A DNA stretch of 49,473 nt from Rhodobacteraceae bacterium Water-Bin34 (GTDB lineage: Bacteria; Pseudomonadota; Alphaproteobacteria; Rhodobacterales; Rhodobacteraceae). Below, in pieces: positions 19,201 through 24,367 of the stretch. Made by a program: the position numbers and the translations under genes. The stretch lies in contig FZLS01000013.1 of assembly GCA_900197625.1 (NCBI GenBank), positions 1 through 49,473 of the forward strand, given 5' to 3'. Each line of letters begins with the position of its first letter. Within the stretch, counting starts at the first letter, position 1. The notes beneath the pieces are model-generated. The model was not told where the DNA came from and searched no databases. It worked only from the letters and a program-made list of their open reading frames with translations.

Positions 19201-21310
19201 CAATACCGTTAACACCAGCACCGTTCTTAGCAACGTAACCTGTACCGTTTTGAGTACGAGGTGTGAAACCGAAACAAAGTACGTAGGTGTATAGTGAGTC
19301 AGTATCAAGTACCGCTCTATCCGCTAAAAGACAACCACCACCACGGCCAACCAATCTATTTGGGAAGTCGTCAATTCCAATAGATTCCACTGTACCCGTA
19401 CCACCACGTTGGGCGTAAAGCATATCTCCAACATCTACATTTCCTTTCAAGTTCCTTACGTAAATCTGGCTTGCTGAATCAATATCTGCAATGTAAGAAA
19501 TATAGCCGCTTGCTCCGCTTGAGAATGTTACTTCGTCATCAATCTGAAATTGTGCTTGAGGAGAGTGACCAGCTTCTAAATAAAACTCTTGGCCTAAATC
19601 AAGAATATTACCTTTTGAGTTAAATGGATTTAGAGGTGGTTCAACATCTAAACGGTTGAAGTTTGAAAGCTGCGAGCTATCTCTTAAGTATGGAGATCTT
19701 CTTAACAATGCACCTGGACGATATGCAATAGCGAAACCGCCTTCAGGTTGGTCAAAGTTATCGACCTCGAAGTTCATGTATGAGAAGCCTTGTACATAAC
19801 AACCAGAACCAACTAAGATACCGTTTGTTTTCTCGTAACCTTTCTTCTTTTGAATAACTGTAGCATATTGACCTGCAGTAGAAGTTAATGAACAATCATC
19901 TGGAAGACTGATTGGCTCATCTACATAATAGGTACCTGGGCCACAGGAAATATGAACTGCGTTATTAATATCGTTACGATCAAAAGATCCACCGGCTTTT
20001 TGTAAAGCAAGTTCTTCCGCTCTTTTAAGAGTACGAATTGGTTGAAGAATTGTACCAGGATTTTTATCATCGCCGTCTGTTGAAACGTGAACCTTAAGTG
20101 ATTTTTCTGTTTTCTTCGAGAACTCATCGTACAATTGACGATATGTCATTCTCTCAGTATCACCGGTCTGAACGTTCTTCAGTGCAAAGTAACTGTCTTC
20201 GTCAAGCAATGGTTCAAATTGCTTAGTAAGATTCATATCAAAGTCAACTAGTTCTGTTTCTTCGATTGTTGTATTAGAAATCGTAGAATCTGATATATCA
20301 GAATTTTGAATAGTTGATCTTTGCTGTACTAAATCTTCGGATGTTGAACTTCCAATAGAGATATTTTCTGCAACAACATCATTCATTGCACCAGTTAAGG
20401 TTGCATTTTCTAATGTTGGATTAGTAAAGGTGTTATTATTACCAGTACCATTTGAGAAATCTGAATCAGTAATTTGAATATTATTAGCAGTAGTATCTCT
20501 AATTTCACCATTTGCAAAAACTGAATTAGTAATAAGAACGTTATCAAGATCACTGTCTGAAATGTCCGTATCAGTAATTACGCCATTTGCAAAAGTTGAA
20601 GTACTAATAGCAGCACCAAGAATAGTACCTGAGTTCAGTTCGAACCCATTCGTGACTGAGTTGGTAAAGGAAGAATTAGCAACTATTAATCCAAAGGCTT
20701 GAGTATCAAACTGAGTACCACCTTGAATAGAAGAGTCTTCTATAGTTGAATTGGAGATGCGCGATTCATCTATTACAGCTCTTGCAAGACCTGAGTTATC
20801 TATGAATAAATTATTAGCTGTGCCAGCTTCGTACGTTCCGTTGTTGAATAACGAATCGTCGATAGTAGAATTAGTGAATAGGTTATTGTTACCAGTACCG
20901 TTATTGAACTGGCCAAAATCTATAATCGTGAATGTGAATACGTTGTTGTTACCTGTTCCATCAGAGAAGTCTGAGTCTACAATCGTAACATTAGAAACTT
21001 CAGTACGCGCCATTGTACCATCGAGGATTTCGTTATCGTTAAGAACAGAATCGTTAACTGTACCGTCGTCGAAATCGTTACGGTTCATCTGGTTGTCTTC
21101 AATTGTAGAGTTGAAGATTCTTACACCTGAGATGCTACCGCCAGTAATGGTTATTCTATCAAATATTTCATATTGTAAGGCTTGTACGAGTTCTTTTCTC
21201 GTAATATTTTTAGTACCGTCATCACCTTGGATAAGGTTAACGATAACAAAAAGGTCTTCAGAGCGAGTATTGGCACCTTTAATCGGACCTAATTCTGAAA
21301 TCTTTGACAT
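10217..21310 (-). CDS. 3697-aa giant repeat-containing virion/fibre protein
   Basis: Residues 1-45 form an attachment motif (KISELGPIKGANTRSEDLFV, then KNITRKELVQAL) typical of large structural proteins of marine T4-like phages. Residues of about 50-340 are short Asn/Ser/Thr-rich beta-solenoid-like repeats (NGTGNNN, SDSDF, NSTIED). At about 400 a pectin-lyase-like region begins (VHVSTDGDDKNPGT, then QPIRTLKRAEELAL and CGPGTYYVDEPI). From about residue 800 two module types alternate. Type A carries a CxRDxGxxxDA motif (11 copies, plus a twelfth without Cys near 3413). Type B carries YTPxxATYDPxTG...IGxHxLxxGD...FxC (9 copies), usually followed by an HTFVSA strand. It is the first gene after the late promoter at 21351-21358; AAGGG lies about 9 nt before the ATG. 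A long fibre or baseplate-associated filament is likely; no catalytic motif was recognised. Confidence 0.85.
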   Translation of the reverse strand: MSKISELGPIKGANTRSEDLFVIVNLIQGDDGTKNITRKELVQALQYEIFDRITITGGSISGVRIFNSTIEDNQMNRNDFDDGTVNDSVLNDNEILDGTMARTEVSNVTIVDSDFSDGTGNNNVFTFTIIDFGQFNNGTGNNNLFTNSTIDDSLFNNGTYEAGTANNLFIDNSGLARAVIDESRISNSTIEDSSIQGGTQFDTQAFGLIVANSSFTNSVTNGFELNSGTILGAAISTSTFANGVITDTDISDSDLDNVLITNSVFANGEIRDTTANNIQITDSDFSNGTGNNNTFTNPTLENATLTGAMNDVVAENISIGSSTSEDLVQQRSTIQNSDISDSTISNTTIEETELVDFDMNLTKQFEPLLDEDSYFALKNVQTGDTERMTYRQLYDEFSKKTEKSLKVHVSTDGDDKNPGTILQPIRTLKRAEELALQKAGGSFDRNDINNAVHISCGPGTYYVDEPISLPDDCSLTSTAGQYATVIQKKKGYEKTNGILVGSGCYVQGFSYMNFEVDNFDQPEGGFAIAYRPGALLRRSPYLRDSSQLSNFNRLDVEPPLNPFNSKGNILDLGQEFYLEAGHSPQAQFQIDDEVTFSSGASGYISYIADIDSASQIYVRNLKGNVDVGDMLYAQRGGTGTVESIGIDDFPNRLVGRGGGCLLADRAVLDTDSLYTYVLCFGFTPRTQNGTGYVAKNGAGVNGIGSLSIFTRQAFFALDGGQMTLNNSGSQFGDISMRARGSTVIIKPAQANDESLLSNSAFADTIEENQGEIIDDMIDYLTANTTSGGLGYQGYNADKCFRDTGLIVDSASYDVATNSNYWGRLNGISYRSPISYIVVNDQMTETVGSIEHIKGEVDHIFTNEQSGEVLTRLDRSLDETLNILQNGEEAASPIIFADTGDTDAVASRELVQDNRDLIINEFVDWIDNNEEFYAYDSAKCERDVQEYILPATKFDMMLDTNYNSVTAGLAYYVNTARTSLENQRNETVAAFERLRKTTDELIQANSAPAAVDTYDSFNTIINALRGSGDKYTPTKATYDPVTGRMVITIGDHDLTVGRYVNLAEESFTFKCSSDNFKTEISHPRKSEKAYLAALPVIEVSAKTITVNPGLTAANFEHVFVKAENNAVTVIGEAITFSDNANISADKRNARKQLQLNKEFVQDYMMDWVDNEFYFYDSKKCHRDTEEYILPAVQRDLVLGTNYNSIQTGAAYRTKSGEVSVTDQLVETVGSINYLKSTTADLLTNSIAEDRANQAFDEMTRLLNNNGKKYTPTDATYEPATGQTVITIGSHDFEIGDSIYIEPDSLTFTCALDGDLTEHSYPTTEFINYTPTLASYDPATGEFWAQIGVNALKVGDLVEFKPGSIVFTCAKDDNVTNHPAPESHHPFYKKQIVIDRIEGGTVIHMNVGAVAQGGGLHTFVSAETNAIQAEKRHPAYKQPVIITDRDATTITVSVGVSSDTSVHTFVSATTNAIREADMWTGTFTPQTATYDPISGDMEITIGNHDLPVGKWIEIAPESMVFSCDVGGVTGTDAAPLYDHPAYKEPVRVKAVTGNTITVNVGNANGHANNHTFVSAEADCIDANALYFSDPAKVLKAYTPTDATYDPISGEFVVTIAGHDLEIGDHVELQPQSFAMSCPANGGGIDFSPRIGDYAYKLPLEITATTTDSFTVNVGDAGTNTSIHTFVSADEGSVVKVKSTTQGAYAARILQKNKAYLQAEVDAYMDDNYFIYDKDKCSRDTGYILNAVARDVATGSNVNAIYTGKGYRIGTVGANNVVNNQLTETVGAITWLKGEINTDVLTDATAITRSDAAFDEIIDIMSNGNASADAVVFGDQSLSVDSYNARVALQENKAFIQKEVTAWITANHPGFTYDVAACERDLGIFIDTASFDIQHGGNAATVNNSRLYFENAMPVLSDEEIVPTSEAYEFTSQLVGQIVRGETVTPLQVVESQVLTDEESFTPSDVSYDPVTGVMEITIGTHTYDVGDRITIDPESITFQCAFNGGGTDSHPNASDPNLRKPFIITATSASTITVNAGSAGSNTDAHNFISADADCIRTANMADAYTPSDVAYNHSTGVMEVTLGDRHRFAKGDYVIFDEDSITFSCPTSDVDPTPINISHPRPTDPIFNKPVRIDSVTSTTITLQVGKAGVDKVHTFVSATANGLRRSLNVDTSSRAVNLFAQIGQTILENDGTVPTVVEPTYRLPSNYNTAIKADAESILGQKTKYQTEIIDHIYETYAGHGYEVAKCSRDVGYIVDAISEDLEYGGDSATVYNARFYFEGAINTLPYYQREPSRLAFTHIADVMEKVVKNEVNEPHFGERFQPSGATYDPVTGILVATIGAHTLTTDDYIWFSEGAITFSCTLGNHAVPEAGHRFFNKPCPIIGTTGSTITLWVGNAGSNTDTHTFVSALPNGLSQVTGNLEKQDVTLNAADAATGLEAKNLAMVIANVVDDRLTVEDYQGSLDISVGQQTPRPLPVANTAAAPLMDPNRTYARKSLQWNREFIQEEVVQFVKDNNYTYDEDKCARDVGFVLDAVARDVRTGSDYSSKYYGRAYRVGNALAENVIKEQLAETVEAIEYVRDDVLPRLTTSASTTRATAAFTNIINIMKNGTDGVTYNYGAAGVSPAHINSQVGLILNRTFLQEEAIAWITQNHGSLVYNEAKCRRDVGLFVDAVAFDSTHNSNVATRDFAKLYFENGILVGLPEAQRAPTAALYVHLGAVAELLILKQPVTPTTGNGETQVTSFGNSTGPVASRAEELINIVATVIANDSLSTLPTAFEPQVLNPTATGYDEETAVKVILDRKEYLGGSVVQYLSDKFGFLQYSEERCRRDTGYIVDAISHDIQYGGNAAMHGTAELYFKNAVNILPIDQRKATVEAFEYMGQVVKHVVRNEHVPRKLGKQYTPSTATYDPDTGIFTATLGTNHGLEAGDHVTIAPNSIVFTCSLDGDMAEHPSPQAGDPYYNNPYYITSADATTITMQVGKVAYGKGGGAHTFVRASINAITQVVGNHVKQEMPTIAVRRPMAQEAMNLALMLSKVADDNNPGAIPPRVDPMTHWVDADILAEKNVIDDNTVQMATDLQTYIYDTYNGISYSKEKCRRDVGTMIDALSHDVNYSTNYASIRTAELYFENAVSVLPQDQRNQTAKFFTELADTVEKVVVGTEIDTTNSSHSAKAQDTTTVTAATAVEAEEVADLTRIVEDAIRRDSMDAIPAIIEPDTSWVDASKVWAANEIDSNLDELADDVTEFLHDEFTIVDYSKAKCRRDAGYILDAMSWDLNYGGNLATRWNAAFYFWNNELRVPEDTRQATAQAYRQLGRIVAQVVRGTYPGQVIRSELGTDVQSTQANDLGLIFYNSLFYNTPNRLGPTIQPNFAWETDKTFKFAKDILDNNRTRIQREVQRFITSTYKFIDLPKTYRDAGNFLKVLQNDFRYVDPSLNVSGLYTDVGAGADTASRAFVGALFNIDAQHVFPVFNPPSTFANWRSLRFKGTVLNQAALTALISPTPPAVIEEKQWDCYIIPTDNSANRYAGEIFYYNPNGGGGWVSAGMNNTDLLDSFVGAWTQMKTYINNNIALDQPHRDMVTELIDEVIIDSVIRPNFLIFGSLVESIAHQFNGASAGVNRNALPLNFRNVGAAIGANASVLSENGGRIRWSGSDELNNQYFARGLKINGRTGRIEGRPFTSSVRKLARRASNSRASL
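11060..18920 (-). repeat. Alternating type A (CxRD) and type B (YTP..YDP.TG) protein repeats
   Basis: Eleven A copies are recognised by DKCFRD, AKCERD, KKCHRD, DKCSRD, AACERD, AKCSRD, DKCARD, AKCRRD, ERCRRD, EKCRRD and AKCRRD. A last degenerate copy has KTYRDAGNF. Nine B copies are recognised by (Y/F)xPxxxxY(D/E/N)xxxG and a downstream F.C. A copies come in two subtypes: one continues into QLxETVGAIxxLK, the other into YGGNAA....LYFENA. Copies have diverged in sequence, so the array is old. Extent is approximate. Confidence 0.85.
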
Positions 21311-21350
21311 TTGATGATACCCTTATGTGTTATAGCTCGTTGTTTAACTT

Positions 21351-21358
21351 TATTTATA
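21351..21358 (-). promoter_or_regulatory. T4-type late promoter TATAAATA
   Basis: A perfect TATAAATA on the minus strand, with a predicted start near 21345, gives a leader of about 35 nt before the 3697-aa gene. It lies in the 74-nt gap after the ParB-like gene; no hairpin terminator is visible there, so upstream transcripts may also read in. Confidence 0.8.
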
Positions 21359-21384
21359 TAAAATAGGATGCGCAAACTTTGTTC

Positions 21385-21732
21385 TTAACTAATAAACTTT
21401 AGTGCCTGATGTTCCTCTATTACATAAACTCGTATATTACTACGACCGCTATTCTGTGCTTTTAATAATCTGTGCCGACCATCTATCATTCTATAAGGTT
21501 TATCTGCAGGGTTGCTCATACCTTTAACAACTATTCCTGGTAGATCTAAATTCGCATTTATGTATCGACTATCTTTTTGTTCTATTTTATCTATTGGCTT
21601 GTGGCCAATGTCTGCTATATTTATGCTTTGTGGCTTAAGCTTCTTTAAATTTATCCAACTATAAACCACCGAACAATCAATTGACGTTTGTGTACCTAAT
21701 GTCGCCCATTCACCATCCATTATATGAATCAT
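21385..21732 (-). CDS. ParB/sulfiredoxin-fold protein, 115 aa
   Basis: Residues about 28-105 fit the ParB-like nuclease (ParB/Srx) fold: an opening strand WINLKKLKP, a loop with a basic helix, then LPGIVVKGM and the diagnostic YRMIDGRHRLLKAQNSG (DGRHR at 84-88) followed by a last strand IRVYVIEE. This fold appears in ParB CTPases, in nucleases and in sulfiredoxin, so the exact activity cannot be read. It has no helix-turn-helix, so it is not a full partition protein. The ATG overlaps the stop of the oxygenase-like gene (ATGA), making the two a coupled pair. It ends a unit that starts with baseplate and fibre genes. A role in late-stage modification or nucleotide binding is possible but unproven. 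Confidence 0.75.
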   Translation of the reverse strand: MIHIMDGEWATLGTQTSIDCSVVYSWINLKKLKPQSINIADIGHKPIDKIEQKDSRYINANLDLPGIVVKGMSNPADKPYRMIDGRHRLLKAQNSGRSNIRVYVIEEHQALKFIS

Positions 21733-22262
21733 CTTATTGAAAATCCAAAGCTTAGTCTATCTGTTTCTGAACCTACACAATGCCAAAATAATGGTTCTTT
21801 GCCAGTTACTTCAAACATTCGAGTTGTAAGTCCTTCATCATCGTAATCTGTTATTAATTCGTTATTCTTTATATATCTAAAGAACGATTTGTTGCCTGTA
21901 TTGCACCAAGTTAAATATAACCTTTGGCATGGGTCGTTTGCGTTCGTATGCCAACCCATATATCCGGTCTCTGGATAATGAAAAAAGCCCGTGGCTCTAA
22001 CTTGTTTTGTGGGAAATAATTTTTGAATCAGACGTGTTATTTGTTGAGTAACTCCTAAACTTTCAAAACTGACCATATTAGTTTCTTTGCTAATAGAAAT
22101 ATTTGAAGAATCAAGAGCGTCAAGAGTTAAATTATTTGCCCAGTCTTTAACTGTTTTTGCTCCTTCTAATCTTGTATTTAAGAGCATATCCCTGTAGTTC
22201 TTTTTAATTATTTTTTCAGCTTCTATTTTAGTTTCATCTGGAAGATCAAACCTTATACTCAC
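21729..22262 (-). CDS. 2OG-Fe(II) oxygenase-like protein, 177 aa, with HxN in place of HxD
   Basis: The C-terminal half resembles the jelly-roll core of 2-oxoglutarate/Fe(II) dioxygenases: FFHYPETGYMGWHTNAND (H105, N107), RLYLTWCNTG, SFFRY, and a distal FWHCVGSETDRLSFGFSIR with H161 and R169 in the expected ligand and co-substrate positions. The usual HxD...H triad reads H-T-N...H here, so iron binding may be altered or provided by another residue such as D110. Members of this group are common in marine T4-like phages; the substrate is unknown. The start is GTG, supported by the GTGA overlap with the stop of the upstream gene; a later start would lose the N-terminal helix. The neighbouring ParB-like gene overlaps by ATGA. 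Confidence 0.7.
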   Translation of the reverse strand: MSIRFDLPDETKIEAEKIIKKNYRDMLLNTRLEGAKTVKDWANNLTLDALDSSNISISKETNMVSFESLGVTQQITRLIQKLFPTKQVRATGFFHYPETGYMGWHTNANDPCQRLYLTWCNTGNKSFFRYIKNNELITDYDDEGLTTRMFEVTGKEPLFWHCVGSETDRLSFGFSIR

Positions 22263-22753
22263 GCTAGATCAGCCCTGTACTTTTCTTGGAAATCGATTAA
22301 ATAATTAGGAACTGACTCATAAGCAGTCCAGTAATCAGTCGCGTCTGAAAGATCAATTTCATCAGGCATGTTTCTTAGTATTTCTTTATCAGCTTCAACA
22401 GCATCAACTACAGATTGTCTACCTCTAACCATTGCTCTCATTTGAATATTATCTAAATAATCAAAAGCCATACTACGTTGAGTTCTTACCAAAGATAAGA
22501 TGTATAGTTCGATTAATTCCATATCAAAAACGACAGCTGTTGGATTATCTTCGTCATCAAACTTTAAATAATCAGGCATACCAATCAACGATAATTCTTC
22601 TCGAGATGAATTTTCATCAATAAGCGGATACTCAACCCAAGCCGCGTCCTTATCAATTACACCCAATCCTTTTAATTGCTTTACAGTCTTATCACTATGC
22701 GTAAAAGCAATCTTTGGAGTGTTGACAGGAAAATTAAAAAATATAGTTTTCAT
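22259..22753 (-). CDS. 164-aa unrecognised protein; possible fibre-assembly chaperone
   Basis: This is an acidic, mixed alpha/beta protein beginning MKTIFFNFPVNTPKIAFTHS. Its middle is helical (ELIELYILSLVRTQRSMAFD), followed by RAMVRGRQSVVDAVEADKEI and a C-terminal NMPDEIDLSDATDYWTAYES. The tail, with a regular helix and a DYWTAYE..PNYL pattern, is reminiscent of the short C-terminal part of tail-fibre assembly proteins, and the gene directly follows a fibre gene, but the similarity is weak. AGAGAG lies just upstream of the ATG and 14 nt separate it from the fibre gene. No membrane segment, signal or catalytic motif is visible. Confidence 0.6.
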   Translation of the reverse strand: MKTIFFNFPVNTPKIAFTHSDKTVKQLKGLGVIDKDAAWVEYPLIDENSSREELSLIGMPDYLKFDDEDNPTAVVFDMELIELYILSLVRTQRSMAFDYLDNIQMRAMVRGRQSVVDAVEADKEILRNMPDEIDLSDATDYWTAYESVPNYLIDFQEKYRADLA

Positions 22754-22767
22754 TTATTATTCTCTCT

Positions 22768-24177
22768 TTAATATAGTATTACAATCGATATATGTTTTGG
22801 ATCGCAAGCGGTAATACCAAATGTTGCGCCGTCGTTGTTATCGTTACCACCGAAGTGCGCATATAATAAGTTTGTTCTTGTTGCTCTAATACGGAACTCA
22901 GATGTAGTTTGTGAATCAACCCAAGCATTAAAGTTTGTTATGTAGTCACGAACTACACCATTCCCAGATGATTGATTTGCGCGAGACGTTTGTTTATCAT
23001 CTACGTTACCAACTACAATAGAATAATTAGTATTGCTTGTGGGTCTTCCACCTGGAACACTAGTAGGTATGCTAACAACATAGTTTCCTGTACCAGCTTT
23101 CGTCATTGTTAATCCACCAGAACTTGATTTTACAACGCCAGTTGATCCATCAAAAGTAATATGTGCTCTTGCTAACTGAATAATACCAGCCAATTGAGAT
23201 CCATCACCGGCATAAGATGTAGCACTGAATACTCCATCAACAGTAGCGTCACCGTTAACTTGTAGGTCGCCTGTTAATGTCATATCGTCGAAGGTTACAT
23301 CAGCTGTTGTTGCAACTGATTGACCAATAGCTATAACACCAGTTCCTGGCGTATAAGATACTCCAGTACCACCTGACAAAGTAGCTCTTGCTCTTGCTTC
23401 TGTAAAGTACATTCTACCATTTGATACTGTAGCATTTACATCTTCTTTAAGATCGCCTGTATCATGGTTTGTTAATGAACTTACTGTTCCGTTAACGTTA
23501 CCATAGAAAGAAGCAGGTACTGCTCTATCAGGGCCACCGTTTTCTAAAACTTTACCAGCACCGTTACCACCTTGTGGGTGTGGGTGATAAATGTCACCAG
23601 TCATGTCACCGACAAATGTACCGGTGAATGCACCAGTTGCAAGAGTACTAACTACAATATTGTTTGCGGTAAGAGTACCAGGAATAGCTAAATTAGTACC
23701 AATTTGAACATCTGCTGAAGTAATAATACTTGGTACTGTTAATACACCGGCTGGCGATAAAGAGAATTGACCTCCAGTACCTTGGTTCATTTGGAAGTTT
23801 GCGTTAGTTGAATTATCGTAACCGATATCCCAAGCGGTATCTCCATCTGTGTATCGTGTACGAGCACCCGAAGCACCAAAGTTAAAGGTTGCAGCAATAG
23901 GTTCGGTAGGAGGAGTGATCACTACAGGAGAATTAACACCAATACTTTCACCAGCTGTTCTTGATTCAATAACATCAGTTTGTATTTTAACAGCTGCAGT
24001 TAAGTCATTTGCTGTAAATTCACCAAGCAATGTTGCATCACCGCTTGTTTGATCTGCTGTTCCCGTTTGGGCGGTAATGGCAGAATCACGGAAAATAGCA
24101 ACCAGCTCATTAGTTTTATCAAACCAACTTTGGAATGTTTGCGTTGTTAGTATTGGATCTATATTTGGTTTTGCCAT
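22768..24177 (-). CDS. 469-aa tail-fibre-like protein
   Basis: The N-terminus (KPNIDPILTTQTFQSWFDKT, then NELVAIFRDSAITAQ) is a recognisable attachment block of marine T4-like fibre proteins. Residues of about 60-330 are low-complexity beta-rich shaft: TPTLSA-like strands, GTFVGDMTGDIYHP, and TFDDMTLTGDLQVNGDATVD. The C-terminal part, about 335-469, looks like a compact tip domain (ARAHITFDGSTGVVKSSSG, SNTNYSIVVGNVDD, a last ITACDPKHISIVILY). The tip fold resembles small beta-sandwich fibre heads and could contact the receptor. It lies 1 nt after the 62-aa coiled-coil gene and upstream of the 164-aa possible chaperone. Confidence 0.8.
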   Translation of the reverse strand: MAKPNIDPILTTQTFQSWFDKTNELVAIFRDSAITAQTGTADQTSGDATLLGEFTANDLTAAVKIQTDVIESRTAGESIGVNSPVVITPPTEPIAATFNFGASGARTRYTDGDTAWDIGYDNSTNANFQMNQGTGGQFSLSPAGVLTVPSIITSADVQIGTNLAIPGTLTANNIVVSTLATGAFTGTFVGDMTGDIYHPHPQGGNGAGKVLENGGPDRAVPASFYGNVNGTVSSLTNHDTGDLKEDVNATVSNGRMYFTEARARATLSGGTGVSYTPGTGVIAIGQSVATTADVTFDDMTLTGDLQVNGDATVDGVFSATSYAGDGSQLAGIIQLARAHITFDGSTGVVKSSSGGLTMTKAGTGNYVVSIPTSVPGGRPTSNTNYSIVVGNVDDKQTSRANQSSGNGVVRDYITNFNAWVDSQTTSEFRIRATRTNLLYAHFGGNDNNDGATFGITACDPKHISIVILY

Positions 24178-24178
24178 T

Positions 24179-24367
24179 TTAGTTGTTCTCTATCTGATCT
24201 ATTTTATCGCTTAATCTTTTTAGACAAGCTTTAACATTTACGAGCTCTTTTGTCAGCTGATCAACTTTACGATATAAAGCTCTTTCTGATTTATATTTAT
24301 TAAGAGCTACCACGTCAGTATTTACTACCGCGCCACTTTCGTCCCTTGCTAAAGCTTGATTTATCAT
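24179..24367 (-). CDS. 62-aa predicted coiled-coil protein
   Basis: A very small protein; after a short head (MINQALARDESGAVVNTDVV) the rest forms one amphipathic helix with heptad spacing (YRKVDQLTKELVNVKACLKR then LSDKIDQIEN). It is trimerisation- or adaptor-like, with no other motif. The ATG overlaps the stop of the giant DUF4815 gene (ATGA), and the 469-aa fibre begins 1 nt after its stop. This coupling makes it a real gene. A role joining the fibre to the DUF4815 protein is possible but only inferred. Confidence 0.65.
   Translation of the reverse strand: MINQALARDESGAVVNTDVVALNKYKSERALYRKVDQLTKELVNVKACLKRLSDKIDQIENN

Noticed and set aside
21385..21732. The ParB-like protein as part of a plasmid-type partition system
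   Set aside because: It has no DNA-binding helix-turn-helix domain, and no ParA or parS-like repeats are present in the window.
24294..24301. AATAAATA on the minus strand before the 469-aa fibre gene
   Set aside because: It lies inside the 62-aa gene more than 100 nt from the fibre start; the AT-rich sequence makes one-mismatch boxes common.
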